From positions 1,116,001 through 1,180,000 of the forward strand of contig NZ_CP083646.1 of the NCBI RefSeq assembly GCF_020099275.1: a DNA stretch of 64,000 nucleotides, given 5' to 3'. Below, piece after piece: positions 16,969 to 25,675 of this stretch (positions within the stretch are counted from its first letter, which is position 1; the number at the start of each line of letters is the position of its first letter). The position numbers and the translations under genes were made by a program. This DNA comes from Corynebacterium falsenii. GTDB taxonomy: Bacteria; Actinomycetota; Actinomycetes; Mycobacteriales; Mycobacteriaceae. The notes beneath the pieces were generated by a model that worked only from the letters and a program-made list of their open reading frames with translations, was not told the DNA's origin and did no database searches.

Positions 16969-18564
16969 ATGGTTTTGGCTATGAAACTGAAAGATGGTCT
17001 GCGCCGCGGTGGGGCGCTCATTGCTGGAGGCATTGTCCTCGCGGTGACGTCGCGACGAGCACTAGCGAACCGGCCGCTGCAACCTGTCACGCCACCCGAG
17101 CCGCGCCAACCGCGGACGCTACGACCGCGGTTATCGGGCGCGAGCAACCAGTCCCACAGCAATCAGTCCCACAGCGGGGAAGGGGCAGAGGTGGATCTCG
17201 CAGGCCTCCTCATCGGCACGGCCTCGGCGGCGCTGCAGATCGAGGGAGAGTGCGCCCCGAACGATTGGTCGAGGTGGGCACAGATCCCCGGTGCGATTGC
17301 CGACGGCTCCACGCCCGAACCCGCCACCCATCACTGGTCACGGTGGCGCGAGGACAACGCGCTCATGGAGCAGCTCGGTTTCCCTATAGCGCGCATCGGC
17401 CTGGAATGGGCCCGCATCGAGCCTGAACCGGGGTGCTTCGATCAGGCCGTCATCGCTCGCTACCGGGACGAGATCGCCGACCTCCAGGCGCGGGGAATCG
17501 AGCCGCTGGTGACCCTCCACCACTTCGTCAACCCCCTCTGGTTCACCGACCGTGGAGGATTCTGCACGGCAGACTCCGTGGGGATTTTTAGCCGCTACGT
17601 GCGGAAAGTCGTGGCCGAGCTCGGTGACATCGTCTCTGAATGGATCACCATCAACGAACCCAACGTGTACGCCACCCAAGCGCACCTGTTCCGCGAGGCC
17701 CCGCCCGGCAACGCATCGTGGCGCGACGCCATGCTGACCCTCCGGCACATGGCGCTGGCGCACATCGCGGCGTACCGCATCATCCACACCGAAACCCCGG
17801 GTGCCGAGGCGGGTGGGGCCTCCCGCGCGCAGCGGCGCATCCAGGTCGGCTTTGCTCACCACGCTCGCTCCTTCACACCGCTGCGTCCCCGCAACCCCAT
17901 CCACCGGCTCATGACCACCATTGACCGCACATTGTTTCAAGACATCATCGCCGACGCCGCCCTCACCGGCCACTTCCACCCCCTCCTCGGCGGGCCTCGC
18001 ATCAGCCGCAAAGTGGGCAGGGGCAGGTACTACGACTTCCTCGGCCTGAACTACTACTCCCGCACTGCTGTGCGCGGCATCTCGGACGGCACCCTCCCCG
18101 ACGTGCCCGTCAACGATCTGGACTGGGAAATCTATCCGCGCGGCCTGGCCGAGCAAGCGGAGTGGCTGCACCGCCGTTTTGGCGCGCCTGTGTGGGTGAC
18201 CGAAAACGGCACGTGTGACAATTGGGCGGCTGGGGGCGTCGTCGGGAACAAAGAAGATGCGGGATCGGAGTCCTTCCGCAGTCGGTTTATTCTGGAGCAC
18301 CTGCAGGCGATCGCGGGGTCGGAGGCGCCGATTGAGCGCTATTACCACTGGTGTTTCGTGGACAATTGGGAGTGGTCAGAGGGATATTGGCCGCGGTTCG
18401 GCGTGGTCGGGATGGTCGAGGGGACGGGCGAGCGGGTGGTGAAGCCGTCCGGGCGGTTGCTGGCGGAGCTCGCGGCGACGGGGCGGATTACTCGCGAGAT
18501 GTGGCGGACGTACGCGGCTGGGCAGAGTTATCCGGTGTTTCCGGGGGAGGGTGGTGTGTCGTGA
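16969..18564 (+). CDS. Glycoside hydrolase family 1 beta-glycosidase with hydrophobic N-terminus
   Basis: Retaining beta-glycosidase. The catalytic acid/base is Glu230 in TINEPN and the nucleophile is Glu412 in VTENGT; WSRWREDNALMEQLG, FCTADSV, GLNYYSRT and WCFVDNWEWSEGY are also typical of GH1. Before the catalytic domain is an 85-residue extension: a basic start, a hydrophobic segment (GGALIAGGIVLAV) and a linker with two tandem NQSHS units. This could be a signal peptide or an anchor, which is unusual because most bacterial GH1 enzymes are cytoplasmic. ATG 16969 or ATG 16981 may be used; neither has a clear ribosome site. Its stop overlaps the next gene by four bases. Confidence 0.88.
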   Translation: MVLAMKLKDGLRRGGALIAGGIVLAVTSRRALANRPLQPVTPPEPRQPRTLRPRLSGASNQSHSNQSHSGEGAEVDLAGLLIGTASAALQIEGECAPNDWSRWAQIPGAIADGSTPEPATHHWSRWREDNALMEQLGFPIARIGLEWARIEPEPGCFDQAVIARYRDEIADLQARGIEPLVTLHHFVNPLWFTDRGGFCTADSVGIFSRYVRKVVAELGDIVSEWITINEPNVYATQAHLFREAPPGNASWRDAMLTLRHMALAHIAAYRIIHTETPGAEAGGASRAQRRIQVGFAHHARSFTPLRPRNPIHRLMTTIDRTLFQDIIADAALTGHFHPLLGGPRISRKVGRGRYYDFLGLNYYSRTAVRGISDGTLPDVPVNDLDWEIYPRGLAEQAEWLHRRFGAPVWVTENGTCDNWAAGGVVGNKEDAGSESFRSRFILEHLQAIAGSEAPIERYYHWCFVDNWEWSEGYWPRFGVVGMVEGTGERVVKPSGRLLAELAATGRITREMWRTYAAGQSYPVFPGEGGVS

Positions 18565-19850
18565 GTGTGGCGGATGGGCGTTTGGAGGGGCGCGCGCCGG
18601 TATCGCGACAGTGGATCACGCGGTTCGGACTGCTCTACCTGGCGCAGAATATGTCTTGGTCCGCGCCGAGTCAGTTGCTGTTGGCGCAGCAGATTTTGGC
18701 CTGGTATCCGGAGAATAAGGAGCAGAAACTCGCGCTGCTCATGGCGATCGGCGGGGTGTGCAGCGTGGTGGGGCATCCGCTGACGGGGTGGCTATCCGAT
18801 CGCACGAGAGGGCGCTGGGGCAACCGGATTCCGTGGGTATTGGGCGGAGCCGTGGTGGCTGCCGTGATGCTGGTGCTCATGCCGCTGGCGGGTGGGTTTG
18901 TGGCGCTCACTGCGTTGTGGGCGGTGTTCCAGCTGGCCATCGCTGGGTCCATTAATGCAGGTCAGGCGATACCTCCGGATGAGGTTCCGGAGAGGCAGTA
19001 CGGTGTGGTCTCCGGTGTGATGGGTTTGACGTACACCTTGGCGATTGTGGTCGGCACGGGCGTGGCCGCGGCGGTACCTTTGGCGCCGGCTTATTGGATC
19101 ACGGCCGCGGCGGTGGTTGTGGGCGTGGTGCAGTTCGTGGTGTTCTTTCGGCCGGGTGGTCGTTCTCGGTGTTGTGGTTCGGCTGGGTCGGTTGGCTCGG
19201 TTGGCTCGACAGGTTCGATTGGTTCGACGCCACCAGCCGCCCCCGATGCACCGGCCATTGGTGGAGCAAACGGGGGAGTGGGACGACGGTACGCGGACTT
19301 TTGGTGGGTGTTCGTGGCGCGGTTCCTCGTGACGGCAGGCAACATGGTGGCGCTGTTCTACCTCTTCTACTTCCTGCGCGATGGGATTGGCTACGCGAAT
19401 CCCGACGGGGGAGTGCTGATCCTCACGGTCGTGTATGCCGTCTGTGTGGTGCTGACAGCGGTGGTGTCCGGGCGACGCTCCGATGCCAGCGGACGCCGAA
19501 AAATCTACGTCATCGTCGCCTCCCTCGGCGTGGCTGCCGCGTGCGCGATGATGGCTGTGGCCAGCACGTTTGCCGTGGTGGTGGGGGCGGCGGTTCTGCT
19601 GGGGCTGTCGTGGGGAGTGTACATGGCCGTCGATCAGGCGCTGATCAACGAAGTTCTGCCGCAGGCGGGGCAGCGCGGTCGCGACCTGGGGCTGATGAAC
19701 GTGGCGGTGGCCGGGCCGAATATGGCGGCGCCGGTGTTGGCTGCGGCGTCGCTCAGCTTGCTCGGTGGCTACCCGGGGCTCTACTTGTTCGCTGGCGTGT
19801 TGAGCGCGGTGGGGGCGGTGTTGATCATGCGCGTGCGGACGGTTCGGTAG
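18561..19850 (+). CDS. Major facilitator superfamily transporter
   Basis: 429 residues with about 12 membrane helices and the cytoplasmic loop 2-3 motif GWLSDRTRGRWGNRIPW. The central loop is a low-complexity Gly-Ser-Thr-Val linker (SAGSVGSVGSTGSIGSTPP) before the second six helices. The GTG at 18561 overlaps the GH1 stop (GTGA) and follows GGGGGAGG, so the carrier and glycosidase form a coupled pair; uptake or export of a glucoside is the simple inference. GPH-type sugar carriers are the closest group I can suggest, without certainty. Confidence 0.85.
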   Translation: MSVADGRLEGRAPVSRQWITRFGLLYLAQNMSWSAPSQLLLAQQILAWYPENKEQKLALLMAIGGVCSVVGHPLTGWLSDRTRGRWGNRIPWVLGGAVVAAVMLVLMPLAGGFVALTALWAVFQLAIAGSINAGQAIPPDEVPERQYGVVSGVMGLTYTLAIVVGTGVAAAVPLAPAYWITAAAVVVGVVQFVVFFRPGGRSRCCGSAGSVGSVGSTGSIGSTPPAAPDAPAIGGANGGVGRRYADFWWVFVARFLVTAGNMVALFYLFYFLRDGIGYANPDGGVLILTVVYAVCVVLTAVVSGRRSDASGRRKIYVIVASLGVAAACAMMAVASTFAVVVGAAVLLGLSWGVYMAVDQALINEVLPQAGQRGRDLGLMNVAVAGPNMAAPVLAAASLSLLGGYPGLYLFAGVLSAVGAVLIMRVRTVR

Positions 19851-19976
19851 TCGGGGTTCTTTTCCGCCGACGCCACCAGCCTGTTTTTGTTGGGTTGAGC
19901 GCGGGTGGTTGCAGGTAGTGCCTGCACAGACATTCTGGGCGCTCGCTGCATCTTTTTCGATCTGGTCAGGGGACAA

Positions 19977-19995
19977 AATATTTTTCGAAAATATT
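19977..19995. promoter_or_regulatory. AT-rich near-perfect palindrome, possible operator
   Basis: AATATTTTTCGAAAATATT, a 19-base dyad, lies 11 bases upstream of the predicted -35 box of the DUF222/HNH gene, a typical place for a regulator or upstream element. Confidence 0.5.
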
Positions 19996-20006
19996 ACCTA
20001 AACCAC

Positions 20007-20035
20007 TTGCCGGGTGTCGCACACGCCTGTACTAT
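20007..20035 (+). promoter_or_regulatory. Predicted sigma-A promoter of DUF222/HNH gene
   Basis: TTGCCG at 20007-20012 and TACTAT at 20030-20035 with 17 bases between them. Confidence 0.5.
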
Positions 20036-20181
20036 AGAAACCAACAACACCACACGGGGACACCGCACCGCGGGGAAACGCCAGGTAACATCCGGATATG
20101 CTGGATTTCAGCAGGTATATCGGGTTGCATTTCAGGCCAAGTCAGGGACCACAACAGGGGAATCGTCGGGGAATTACCATC

Positions 20182-22056
20182 ATGACCACCACACCATACG
20201 CCACAGAACCAACCAGGAAAGACGAACGCACAAACGATACCAGTAATGATGGTGTCATTGATCTGGCCACGCATGTTGATCTCATCGAAGCATCCATGAC
20301 AGCGGTCACCGACATCCTCACCACCCCCACCGCCGAGCTATTCCACTCTCACCGTGCTGACATCATCCGCCTGTTGACAACCATCAGCCACACCGACACC
20401 CTGTATGCGGCATTCGCCTACGCTGCCCACGAAGCACACGTTTCCCGTGTGGCGGGCACGACACGCACGTCGACCTACCTCGCGAGGTTGTTGGACACGT
20501 CCGAATACCAAGCACGCCAATGGATCAACCTTGGGATAAGCCTGTACAAACCACCCGAACCACCCACAGATAAGACCACCGCCCCTGAAGGTGACACAGC
20601 CGACGGTGACGACGATGACACCGACGATGCCCAGCATCGTGCCGACCGACTCGCCGAACGCCGCCGGGCGCACGAGGCCCACCAAGCCCACCTGGCTGCT
20701 CAGGCCCAGGCGCGGAAACAAGCCCGGAAGCTTAGCGATGCGAAACTGGCTGAGATCAACCGCGAACTCGAACACCTCCACCCCAGCCTGCACACCGAGC
20801 ATCACCACATCCTGTTCGACAACGCCACCACCATGGCAACAACCACCACCGTCGAAGACCTCAAACTTCACCTGCGCACCCAAGTCCGCACGTTGAATAG
20901 CACTGTGGTGGATCCAACCGCTGACTATCGGGCACGTAAACTCCTCTGGTCACCCGCCGACACCCACGGCAACGTGCGGGTGACCGCCGTGCTACCCCGG
21001 ACTGGGCACGCATTGTTGGAAACCCTGATGTCCCCAGCACGGTTAGCGGCCTTCGACCGCAGTCGTGGGGTGAACACAGACGAGGACCGTAGGACCATGC
21101 CGCAACGCCGGGCGGATATGTTCATGTCCATGTTGGAAACCTGGGCCGAGGATGCTGACGCCGCCACCGCCCCACGCACACGCGGGCTGGCCTCTTTGGT
21201 GGTGGCGTTGTCTGCCAAGGACCTCACCACACTGCCCACCAACACCACTGATGCTGATGCGGACCCTGGCGTGAAAGCCAGCCCCACGATCCAGTCCGCC
21301 TCTGATCCGGACGGGATTGGATCACCACCCGCGGCATCCAACACATCGCTCACCACACCTGGTGTGTGGTTCCCCACGAACACGAATGCACGGCTGCACC
21401 CGATCGATATTCTCCGGTTGGGTTTGGCCGAGCATGATCTCGGGGTAGTGCTTGATCCGGATTCCGGACGCGCCATCACTGCCGCGCGGATGAAGCGGCA
21501 TGCCACGGTGGAGCAGAAGCTCATGCTTGTTGCTGAGCAGTTGTGTTGTGCGTATCCGGGGTGTAACCGTGCAGCGGTGGACTGCGATGTTCACCACATC
21601 ACAGCTTGGTCCCATGGGGGACGAACGACCATCGATAATTTGACGTTGCTGTGTCGCACGCATCATCGGATGAATAGGGATCAGCATGATGGTGGTGTGG
21701 GTATGGGTCATGCCGAGGTTGATCCGGATTCCGGACGCGTCGGGTGGAGGGAAGCCCGCCACCACCATGAGGGTCTACCGGACCTGCCCGGGGCGCCACC
21801 ACCAACAACCCCAACAGGAACCGATCCGTCCTCGTCTGGGTCACCGGTCACCGAACCTTCAGGGTCGGGCCCGCGCGTGCGCCCGCGTCCGCATCCTCGG
21901 TTGAGTGACACGGTGGTGGTGAACACGTCCACCACCGCCAGCCAAGCCCCCGGCGCCAAAGTACCGGACCAGGACTGGGGCAGCACGGAGGTTCAGGCAC
22001 TGTTCGACCCACCACAACCACAGTCCCCAGGACACCACGGTGATCGAGCATCATGA
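20182..22056 (+). CDS. DUF222 / HNH endonuclease domain protein (13E12 repeat family)
   Basis: 624 residues. The first half is a DUF222 helical region; the second has an HNH nuclease site: CCAYPGCNRAAVDCDVHHIT, then LTLLCRTHHRMNRDQH, with Cys pairs for zinc. Such proteins are common and multi-copy in mycobacteria and corynebacteria; their function is unproven, with mobile-element ties suspected. The ATG at 20182 is the first after a long AT-rich leader. Threonine/proline-rich inserts (about residues 130-150 and 350-400) and a Pro-rich tail use codons (ACC, CCA, CAC) unlike the neighbours. A GATCCGGATTCCGGA block occurs twice in the gene. Confidence 0.85.
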   Translation: MTTTPYATEPTRKDERTNDTSNDGVIDLATHVDLIEASMTAVTDILTTPTAELFHSHRADIIRLLTTISHTDTLYAAFAYAAHEAHVSRVAGTTRTSTYLARLLDTSEYQARQWINLGISLYKPPEPPTDKTTAPEGDTADGDDDDTDDAQHRADRLAERRRAHEAHQAHLAAQAQARKQARKLSDAKLAEINRELEHLHPSLHTEHHHILFDNATTMATTTTVEDLKLHLRTQVRTLNSTVVDPTADYRARKLLWSPADTHGNVRVTAVLPRTGHALLETLMSPARLAAFDRSRGVNTDEDRRTMPQRRADMFMSMLETWAEDADAATAPRTRGLASLVVALSAKDLTTLPTNTTDADADPGVKASPTIQSASDPDGIGSPPAASNTSLTTPGVWFPTNTNARLHPIDILRLGLAEHDLGVVLDPDSGRAITAARMKRHATVEQKLMLVAEQLCCAYPGCNRAAVDCDVHHITAWSHGGRTTIDNLTLLCRTHHRMNRDQHDGGVGMGHAEVDPDSGRVGWREARHHHEGLPDLPGAPPPTTPTGTDPSSSGSPVTEPSGSGPRVRPRPHPRLSDTVVVNTSTTASQAPGAKVPDQDWGSTEVQALFDPPQPQSPGHHGDRAS

Positions 22057-22136
22057 CCCACCACCAACACCCAGCAACCCAGCACCGAGCCCCACCCCAA
22101 ACCCAAACCCAATCCGAGCCGATCCGGAATCCGGAC
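21446..22136. repeat. Dispersed GATCCGGATTCCGGACGCG repeats
   Basis: Near-identical copies at about 21446 and 21719 within the HNH gene, and a variant in inverted central order (GATCCGGAATCCGGACGC) near 22120 just after it. The in-gene copies encode the same DPDSGR peptide. Confidence 0.6.
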
Positions 22137-22288
22137 GCAATCATGAAGCTAGATAGAGACCAGAGAACACATCCAGCAGTCCACTGTGCGGCCCGGTATG
22201 CTCATTCAGCAGTTGGAAACTGTCATCCTCCGTAGTCTTCTCTGAGGCGAGTGGCTAAGTTCACACGCGTCCAGTTCTGAGAAATTGG

Positions 22289-22322
22289 AAAAGCCCCCAC
22301 CAGGAATAACCCCGGTGAGGGC
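22289..22322 (-). terminator. Rho-independent terminator of tRNA-Lys
   Basis: On the minus strand GCCCTCACC pairs with GGTGGGGGC across a 12-base loop and is followed by TTTT, seven bases beyond the tRNA 3' end. Confidence 0.85.
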
Positions 22323-22328
22323 GGACTG

Positions 22329-22401
<73 letters not shown>

Positions 22402-22985
22402 AGTCTGTTGTCTGCGTGCTCTCGCTCGCTGCAACGAAGAGAACTTTATAACGCACTCGACCCGTTACACAAATCGCCTGCTCAGAGCGGATAATACGGG
22501 GTACTGAAGAGCTACCTTTTCGGTGGAAAGACAGTGGTTCCGTCGATTTCTGTTGGCTTTCGTTGTTTCTGTGCCCAGTCGGCGGTTGCTGGCGACAACT
22601 ACAGGCGGGACCCTCAGGCGGGGTCGCCACGGGCAAAGGTCGGCAGGGAAGCTCGGTGGCGAAAGATCGATAGGCAAGAACGCGTCGGCAATGATGGATG
22701 CGCACCAACTAATGCACAACAGCCAATCTGCGACCACCGATGCAAAGACCACCGATGCAAATACCACCGATGCAAATACCACCGATGCAAATAGGTGGAC
22801 ACAACGATGCGCAAAACGCACGAAGTAGTGCACAAAAAGCCACCCAACCGTAGTGCTTCCTGAGCAGTTCGTAACAGTTCGGCCACAACCTGTCCAAACA
22901 CCCGTCAACGCTTAACAGTTACTGAAAAAGAAGGGCTAGAGTCGTTATAGCCTAAGAGCCATACAAAGAAGTTCTCGGAGAAACA
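22402..22985. other. 584-base spacer without a convincing gene
   Basis: Between divergent tRNA-Lys and the L,D-transpeptidase gene. Open frames here are short, in conflicting directions and made of the repeat at 22733-22792, so none is accepted. The promoter of the transpeptidase gene must lie in the last 80 bases, where TTAACA (22912) and TAGAGT (22937) are present but with a 19-base gap. Confidence 0.55.
22733..22792. repeat. Four copies of a 15-bp tandem repeat
   Basis: Unit ACCACCGATGCAAAT, the first copy ending in G, the other three identical. It is upstream of the L,D-transpeptidase gene. Because 15 is a multiple of three, it gives repeated peptides in several frames that should not be taken for genes. 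Confidence 0.9.
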
Positions 22986-24218
22986 TTGCGTATCACCACC
23001 GGTTCCCGCCGTTCACCATTCCGCGGTCGCAAGACCGCCACATCCGCACGTGCCATCGGTGCAGTCATCGCCGTGAGCGCCCTTGCCCTCACCAGCGCCT
23101 GCACCATCGGCAACGACAGCGCGAATGTGGACAGCAGCCAGGCGGCGAACTCGAGCAACGGTGACCGCGAGCAAAAGTCCAAGGCTCACCTGAAGTCTAA
23201 CTTCAAGGACGGTGCAACCTCCGCGGACATCACCAAGCCAGTCGAGGTCACCGCTGACGAGAAGATCGACTCCGTGTCGCTGGTCAATCCTGAGGGCGTC
23301 GAAGTGAAAGGCACCTTCAACGACGATCACACCAAGTGGACCGCCAACGAGAAGCTCGGGTTCGGGCGCACCTACACCCTCGAGGCGAAGTCCGGCTCCG
23401 AGAAGCTGAATGAGACCTTCACCACCGTCACTCCCGACTACACCCTCGGCTACTCGCTGTCCCCGATGGACGGATCCACCGTGGGCGTCGGCCAGACCAT
23501 CGCCATCCGCTTCGAAGGCGTACCCACCGACCGCAAGGCCATCGAAAAGGCCATCTCCATCGAAACCGACCCGCACGTGGAGGGCGCCTTCTACTGGATC
23601 ACCAATCAGGAAGTTCGCTGGCGCCCAGAGCACTTCTGGAAGCCCGGAACGAAGGTCTCGGTGAAGGTGGATCTTTACGGCGTCGATCTTGGCGACGGCG
23701 CCTACGGCGATGCCGACATGAGCGCGAAGTTCACCATCGGCGACGAGACCCGTGCCGTCGTCGACGACAACACCAAGACCATGACCGTCTACCACAACGG
23801 TGAGGTCATCAAGACCATGCCGGTCTCCCTCGGCCGCGACGATCAGTACCCGACCCCCAACGGCATCTACATGATCGGCGACCAGCACCAGTCGATCGTC
23901 ATGGACTCCCGCACCTATGGCCTGCCCCTGGAGGCCGGCGGCTACAAGCAGGACGTCGCCTACGCCACCCAGATGAGCTACTCCGGTATTTACATCCACT
24001 CCGCCCCGTGGAGCGTGTGGGCACAGGGCAACACGAACACCTCGCACGGCTGCGTGAACGTGTCTCCGGAAAACGCCCTGTGGGTGCTGAACAACATGGG
24101 CCGCGGCGACATCGTCGAGGTGAAGAACACCACCGGCGGCACCCTCAACGGCGCCGATGGTCTCGGCGACTGGAACATCCCGTGGAGCACCTGGAAGGGT
24201 GGCAACGACAACTCTTAG
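22986..24218 (+). CDS. L,D-transpeptidase lipoprotein (YkuD domain)
   Basis: Makes 3-3 cross-links or attaches proteins to peptidoglycan outside the membrane. 410 residues from a TTG at 22986. The signal peptide ends in the lipobox LTSAC (Cys39). Two Ig-like regions follow (about residues 75-150 and 155-250), as in mycobacterial LdtMt2, then the YkuD domain with IHSAPWSVWAQGN and SHGCVNVSP; the catalytic cysteine is Cys356. A tryptophan-rich C-terminal extension (GDWNIPWSTWKGG) caps the domain. Like the M. tuberculosis enzymes it should be inhibited by carbapenems rather than most penicillins (family knowledge). Confidence 0.94.
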   Translation: MRITTGSRRSPFRGRKTATSARAIGAVIAVSALALTSACTIGNDSANVDSSQAANSSNGDREQKSKAHLKSNFKDGATSADITKPVEVTADEKIDSVSLVNPEGVEVKGTFNDDHTKWTANEKLGFGRTYTLEAKSGSEKLNETFTTVTPDYTLGYSLSPMDGSTVGVGQTIAIRFEGVPTDRKAIEKAISIETDPHVEGAFYWITNQEVRWRPEHFWKPGTKVSVKVDLYGVDLGDGAYGDADMSAKFTIGDETRAVVDDNTKTMTVYHNGEVIKTMPVSLGRDDQYPTPNGIYMIGDQHQSIVMDSRTYGLPLEAGGYKQDVAYATQMSYSGIYIHSAPWSVWAQGNTNTSHGCVNVSPENALWVLNNMGRGDIVEVKNTTGGTLNGADGLGDWNIPWSTWKGGNDNS

Positions 24219-24356
24219 GGTGCCGGCCACCGAGTAACGGCGTGTTCAACAGCGAACAGGGTCCTCTGGATCGCATCGCCTGATAGTTTCGGCGAACAAG
24301 GGTATAACTCGAAAGAGTACGCATAAACCCCAACCCCACAAGGGAGCTGAGCAATC

Positions 24357-24581
24357 ATGAGCGAAGGAACCACCGAGCAGACATTCACCGTCACCGGCAT
24401 GAGCTGCGACCACTGCGAAAACGCCGTCCTGGAGGAAGTCTCCCGCGTCGAAGGCGTGAGCAACGTGAAGGTCAGCGCCTCCGAGGGCACCCTCGTGCTC
24501 GACAACGACGGCTCCGCCAGCGAGCAGGCCATCCTCGACGCCGTCGACGAAGCCGGCTACGAGGCCAAGCCTGCTCAGTAA
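24357..24581 (+). CDS. Heavy-metal-associated (HMA) domain protein, copper chaperone-like
   Basis: 74-residue single HMA domain with the metal site GMSCDHC and the ferredoxin-like fold pattern ending DAVDEAGYEAKP. It likely carries Cu(I) in the cytoplasm and donates it to a P-type ATPase, though no such ATPase gene is in the window. AGGGAG precedes the ATG by ten bases. Could be called CopZ; I leave the symbol blank because the partner is not seen. Confidence 0.9.
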   Translation: MSEGTTEQTFTVTGMSCDHCENAVLEEVSRVEGVSNVKVSASEGTLVLDNDGSASEQAILDAVDEAGYEAKPAQ

Positions 24582-24608
24582 CTTGCTGACTTAGCTGAGT
24601 CAGCTGAG

Positions 24609-25208
24609 TTAACTGTCCAGCACAGGGGCCAGCGGCTTCGTGCCGTAAAACTTGTGCCCCATAAACAGCAGCGGCTCCGTCTCGGGGTCCTGCTCCAGCA
24701 CGTCAAGCACCTCCGCCGCCACCAGCGTGGAATGTCCCGCCGGCATGGTCGAGATGTACCGCGCCCGCATCACCGCCCGGCACCCGGGCAGCAGCGGCTC
24801 ACCGGTGGGGGAGGTGGTCCAACCGTGAGCGGCAGCGAAACGGTCGCTCACGGTTGCGTCTGTGTGGGGGTCTTCCGATTTGGTGGTCGTTTGCGTGGTC
24901 GTTTTCTCTGTTTTCATTGTCGACGCCACAGCCCCGCCACCCGACGGTGCCGCGAAGGTAGCCGCCACGTCTGCCTGATCCTGGGTGAGGAAGTGGATGA
25001 GGACGCTATCGGCGCGCAGCAGCTCACCGGCCGAGCCCGTGTCCTTCATGAAGGAGAAACTCACCGAGAGCGGATCCAGCGACAGCGACGACACCGACGA
25101 TGCCGTGAGCCCCACCGGCCGACCGTCGACGGTGGCGCTGATGAGAGTGACCCCGGCCGGGTGGCCGCGGAAGACGTCCCGGAACTGCGCTTGCTGTTGT
25201 GAGCTCAT
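24609..25208 (-). CDS. Flavin reductase-like domain protein
   Basis: 199 residues of the flavin-reductase-like FMN-binding split barrel: FRDVFRGHPAGVTLISATVDG, then VGLTASSVSSLSLDPLSVSFSF and the later LVAAEVLDV. It would supply reduced flavin to a monooxygenase or act as an oxidoreductase itself. A Thr/Lys/Glu-rich insert (around KTEKTTTQTTTKSED) breaks the usual barrel, so the loop is longer than normal. The ATG at 25208 is well spaced from AGGGTGG; ATG 25214 is an alternative. Convergent with the HMA gene. Confidence 0.85.
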   Translation of the reverse strand: MSSQQQAQFRDVFRGHPAGVTLISATVDGRPVGLTASSVSSLSLDPLSVSFSFMKDTGSAGELLRADSVLIHFLTQDQADVAATFAAPSGGGAVASTMKTEKTTTQTTTKSEDPHTDATVSDRFAAAHGWTTSPTGEPLLPGCRAVMRARYISTMPAGHSTLVAAEVLDVLEQDPETEPLLFMGHKFYGTKPLAPVLDS

Positions 25209-25298
25209 GACCATCCACCCTAGCCGCCACCGGATACTAGGCGCACAGGGGCATGGTCTCGGTGGCACGGCAATAGCGACTTGCGGAGACGCAGTACC

Positions 25299-25356
25299 GG
25301 GATGTGCCGCCGGGATGTGCCGCCGGGATGTGCCGCCGGGATGTGCCGCCGGGATG
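25299..25356. repeat. Four copies of a 13-bp tandem repeat
   Basis: Unit GGGATGTGCCGCC at 25299, 25312, 25325 and 25338, then a partial GGGATG. The array is bordered by GCAGTAC on both sides and lies between the flavin reductase start and tRNA-His. Confidence 0.92.
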
Positions 25357-25388
25357 CAGTACAGCGAGCAGAACGATGTGCACAGACG

Positions 25389-25434
25389 AAAACCGGGCCG
25401 GGCAACTTCCATTGAAGGAAATTGTCCGGCCCGG
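25389..25434 (-). terminator. Rho-independent terminator of tRNA-His
   Basis: On the minus strand CCGGGCCGGACAA pairs with TTGCCCGGCCCGG, with an additional inner TTCC/GGAA, followed by TTTT. It lies directly after the tRNA. Confidence 0.9.
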
Positions 25435-25440
25435 ATATGG

Positions 25441-25514
25441 GGTGACTGACGGGACTCGAACCCGCGACACCTAGGATCACAACCTAGTGCTCTACCAGCT
25501 GAACTACAGTCACC
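25441..25514 (-). tRNA. tRNA-His (anticodon GUG)
   Basis: Cloverleaf with acceptor GTGACTG/CAGTCAC plus the extra G at -1 opposite C73, which is the histidine identity element. Anticodon arm CTAGG-TTGTGAT-CCTAG. No CCA encoded. Confidence 0.95.
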
Positions 25515-25675
25515 ATCGCTGTTGTAGCAGCGGGACTTATGTTAGACCACGCACCCTACCTGTTCCAAAAGGGCAGGTCACGACGCGCGCCGCGCACGAG
25601 CCCAGCCAGCCCGAGCCAACCCAGCCAGCCCGAGCCAGCCCCAGACCCGAGCCAGCCCCAGACCCGAGCCCCAAG

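Larger units (their letters stand above)
19851..20181. other. Spacer with palindrome and promoter before the DUF222/HNH gene
   Basis: AT-richer than its surroundings. It holds the palindrome at 19977-19995 and a promoter-like TTGCCG/TACTAT pair; no gene is seen. The leader from the predicted start of transcription to the ATG would be about 140 bases. Confidence 0.6.

Noticed and set aside
20098-20181. Upstream extension of the HNH gene
   Set aside because: Residues are not family-like and the ATG at 20182 matches the start of the conserved DUF222 part.
22534-22794. Open frames with HRCKY or TTDAN repeats
   Set aside because: They are produced by the 15-bp tandem repeat in several frames and lack a ribosome site or family similarity.
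25299-25356. CRISPR array
   Set aside because: The 13-bp units are directly abutting with no spacers, and no cas gene is near.
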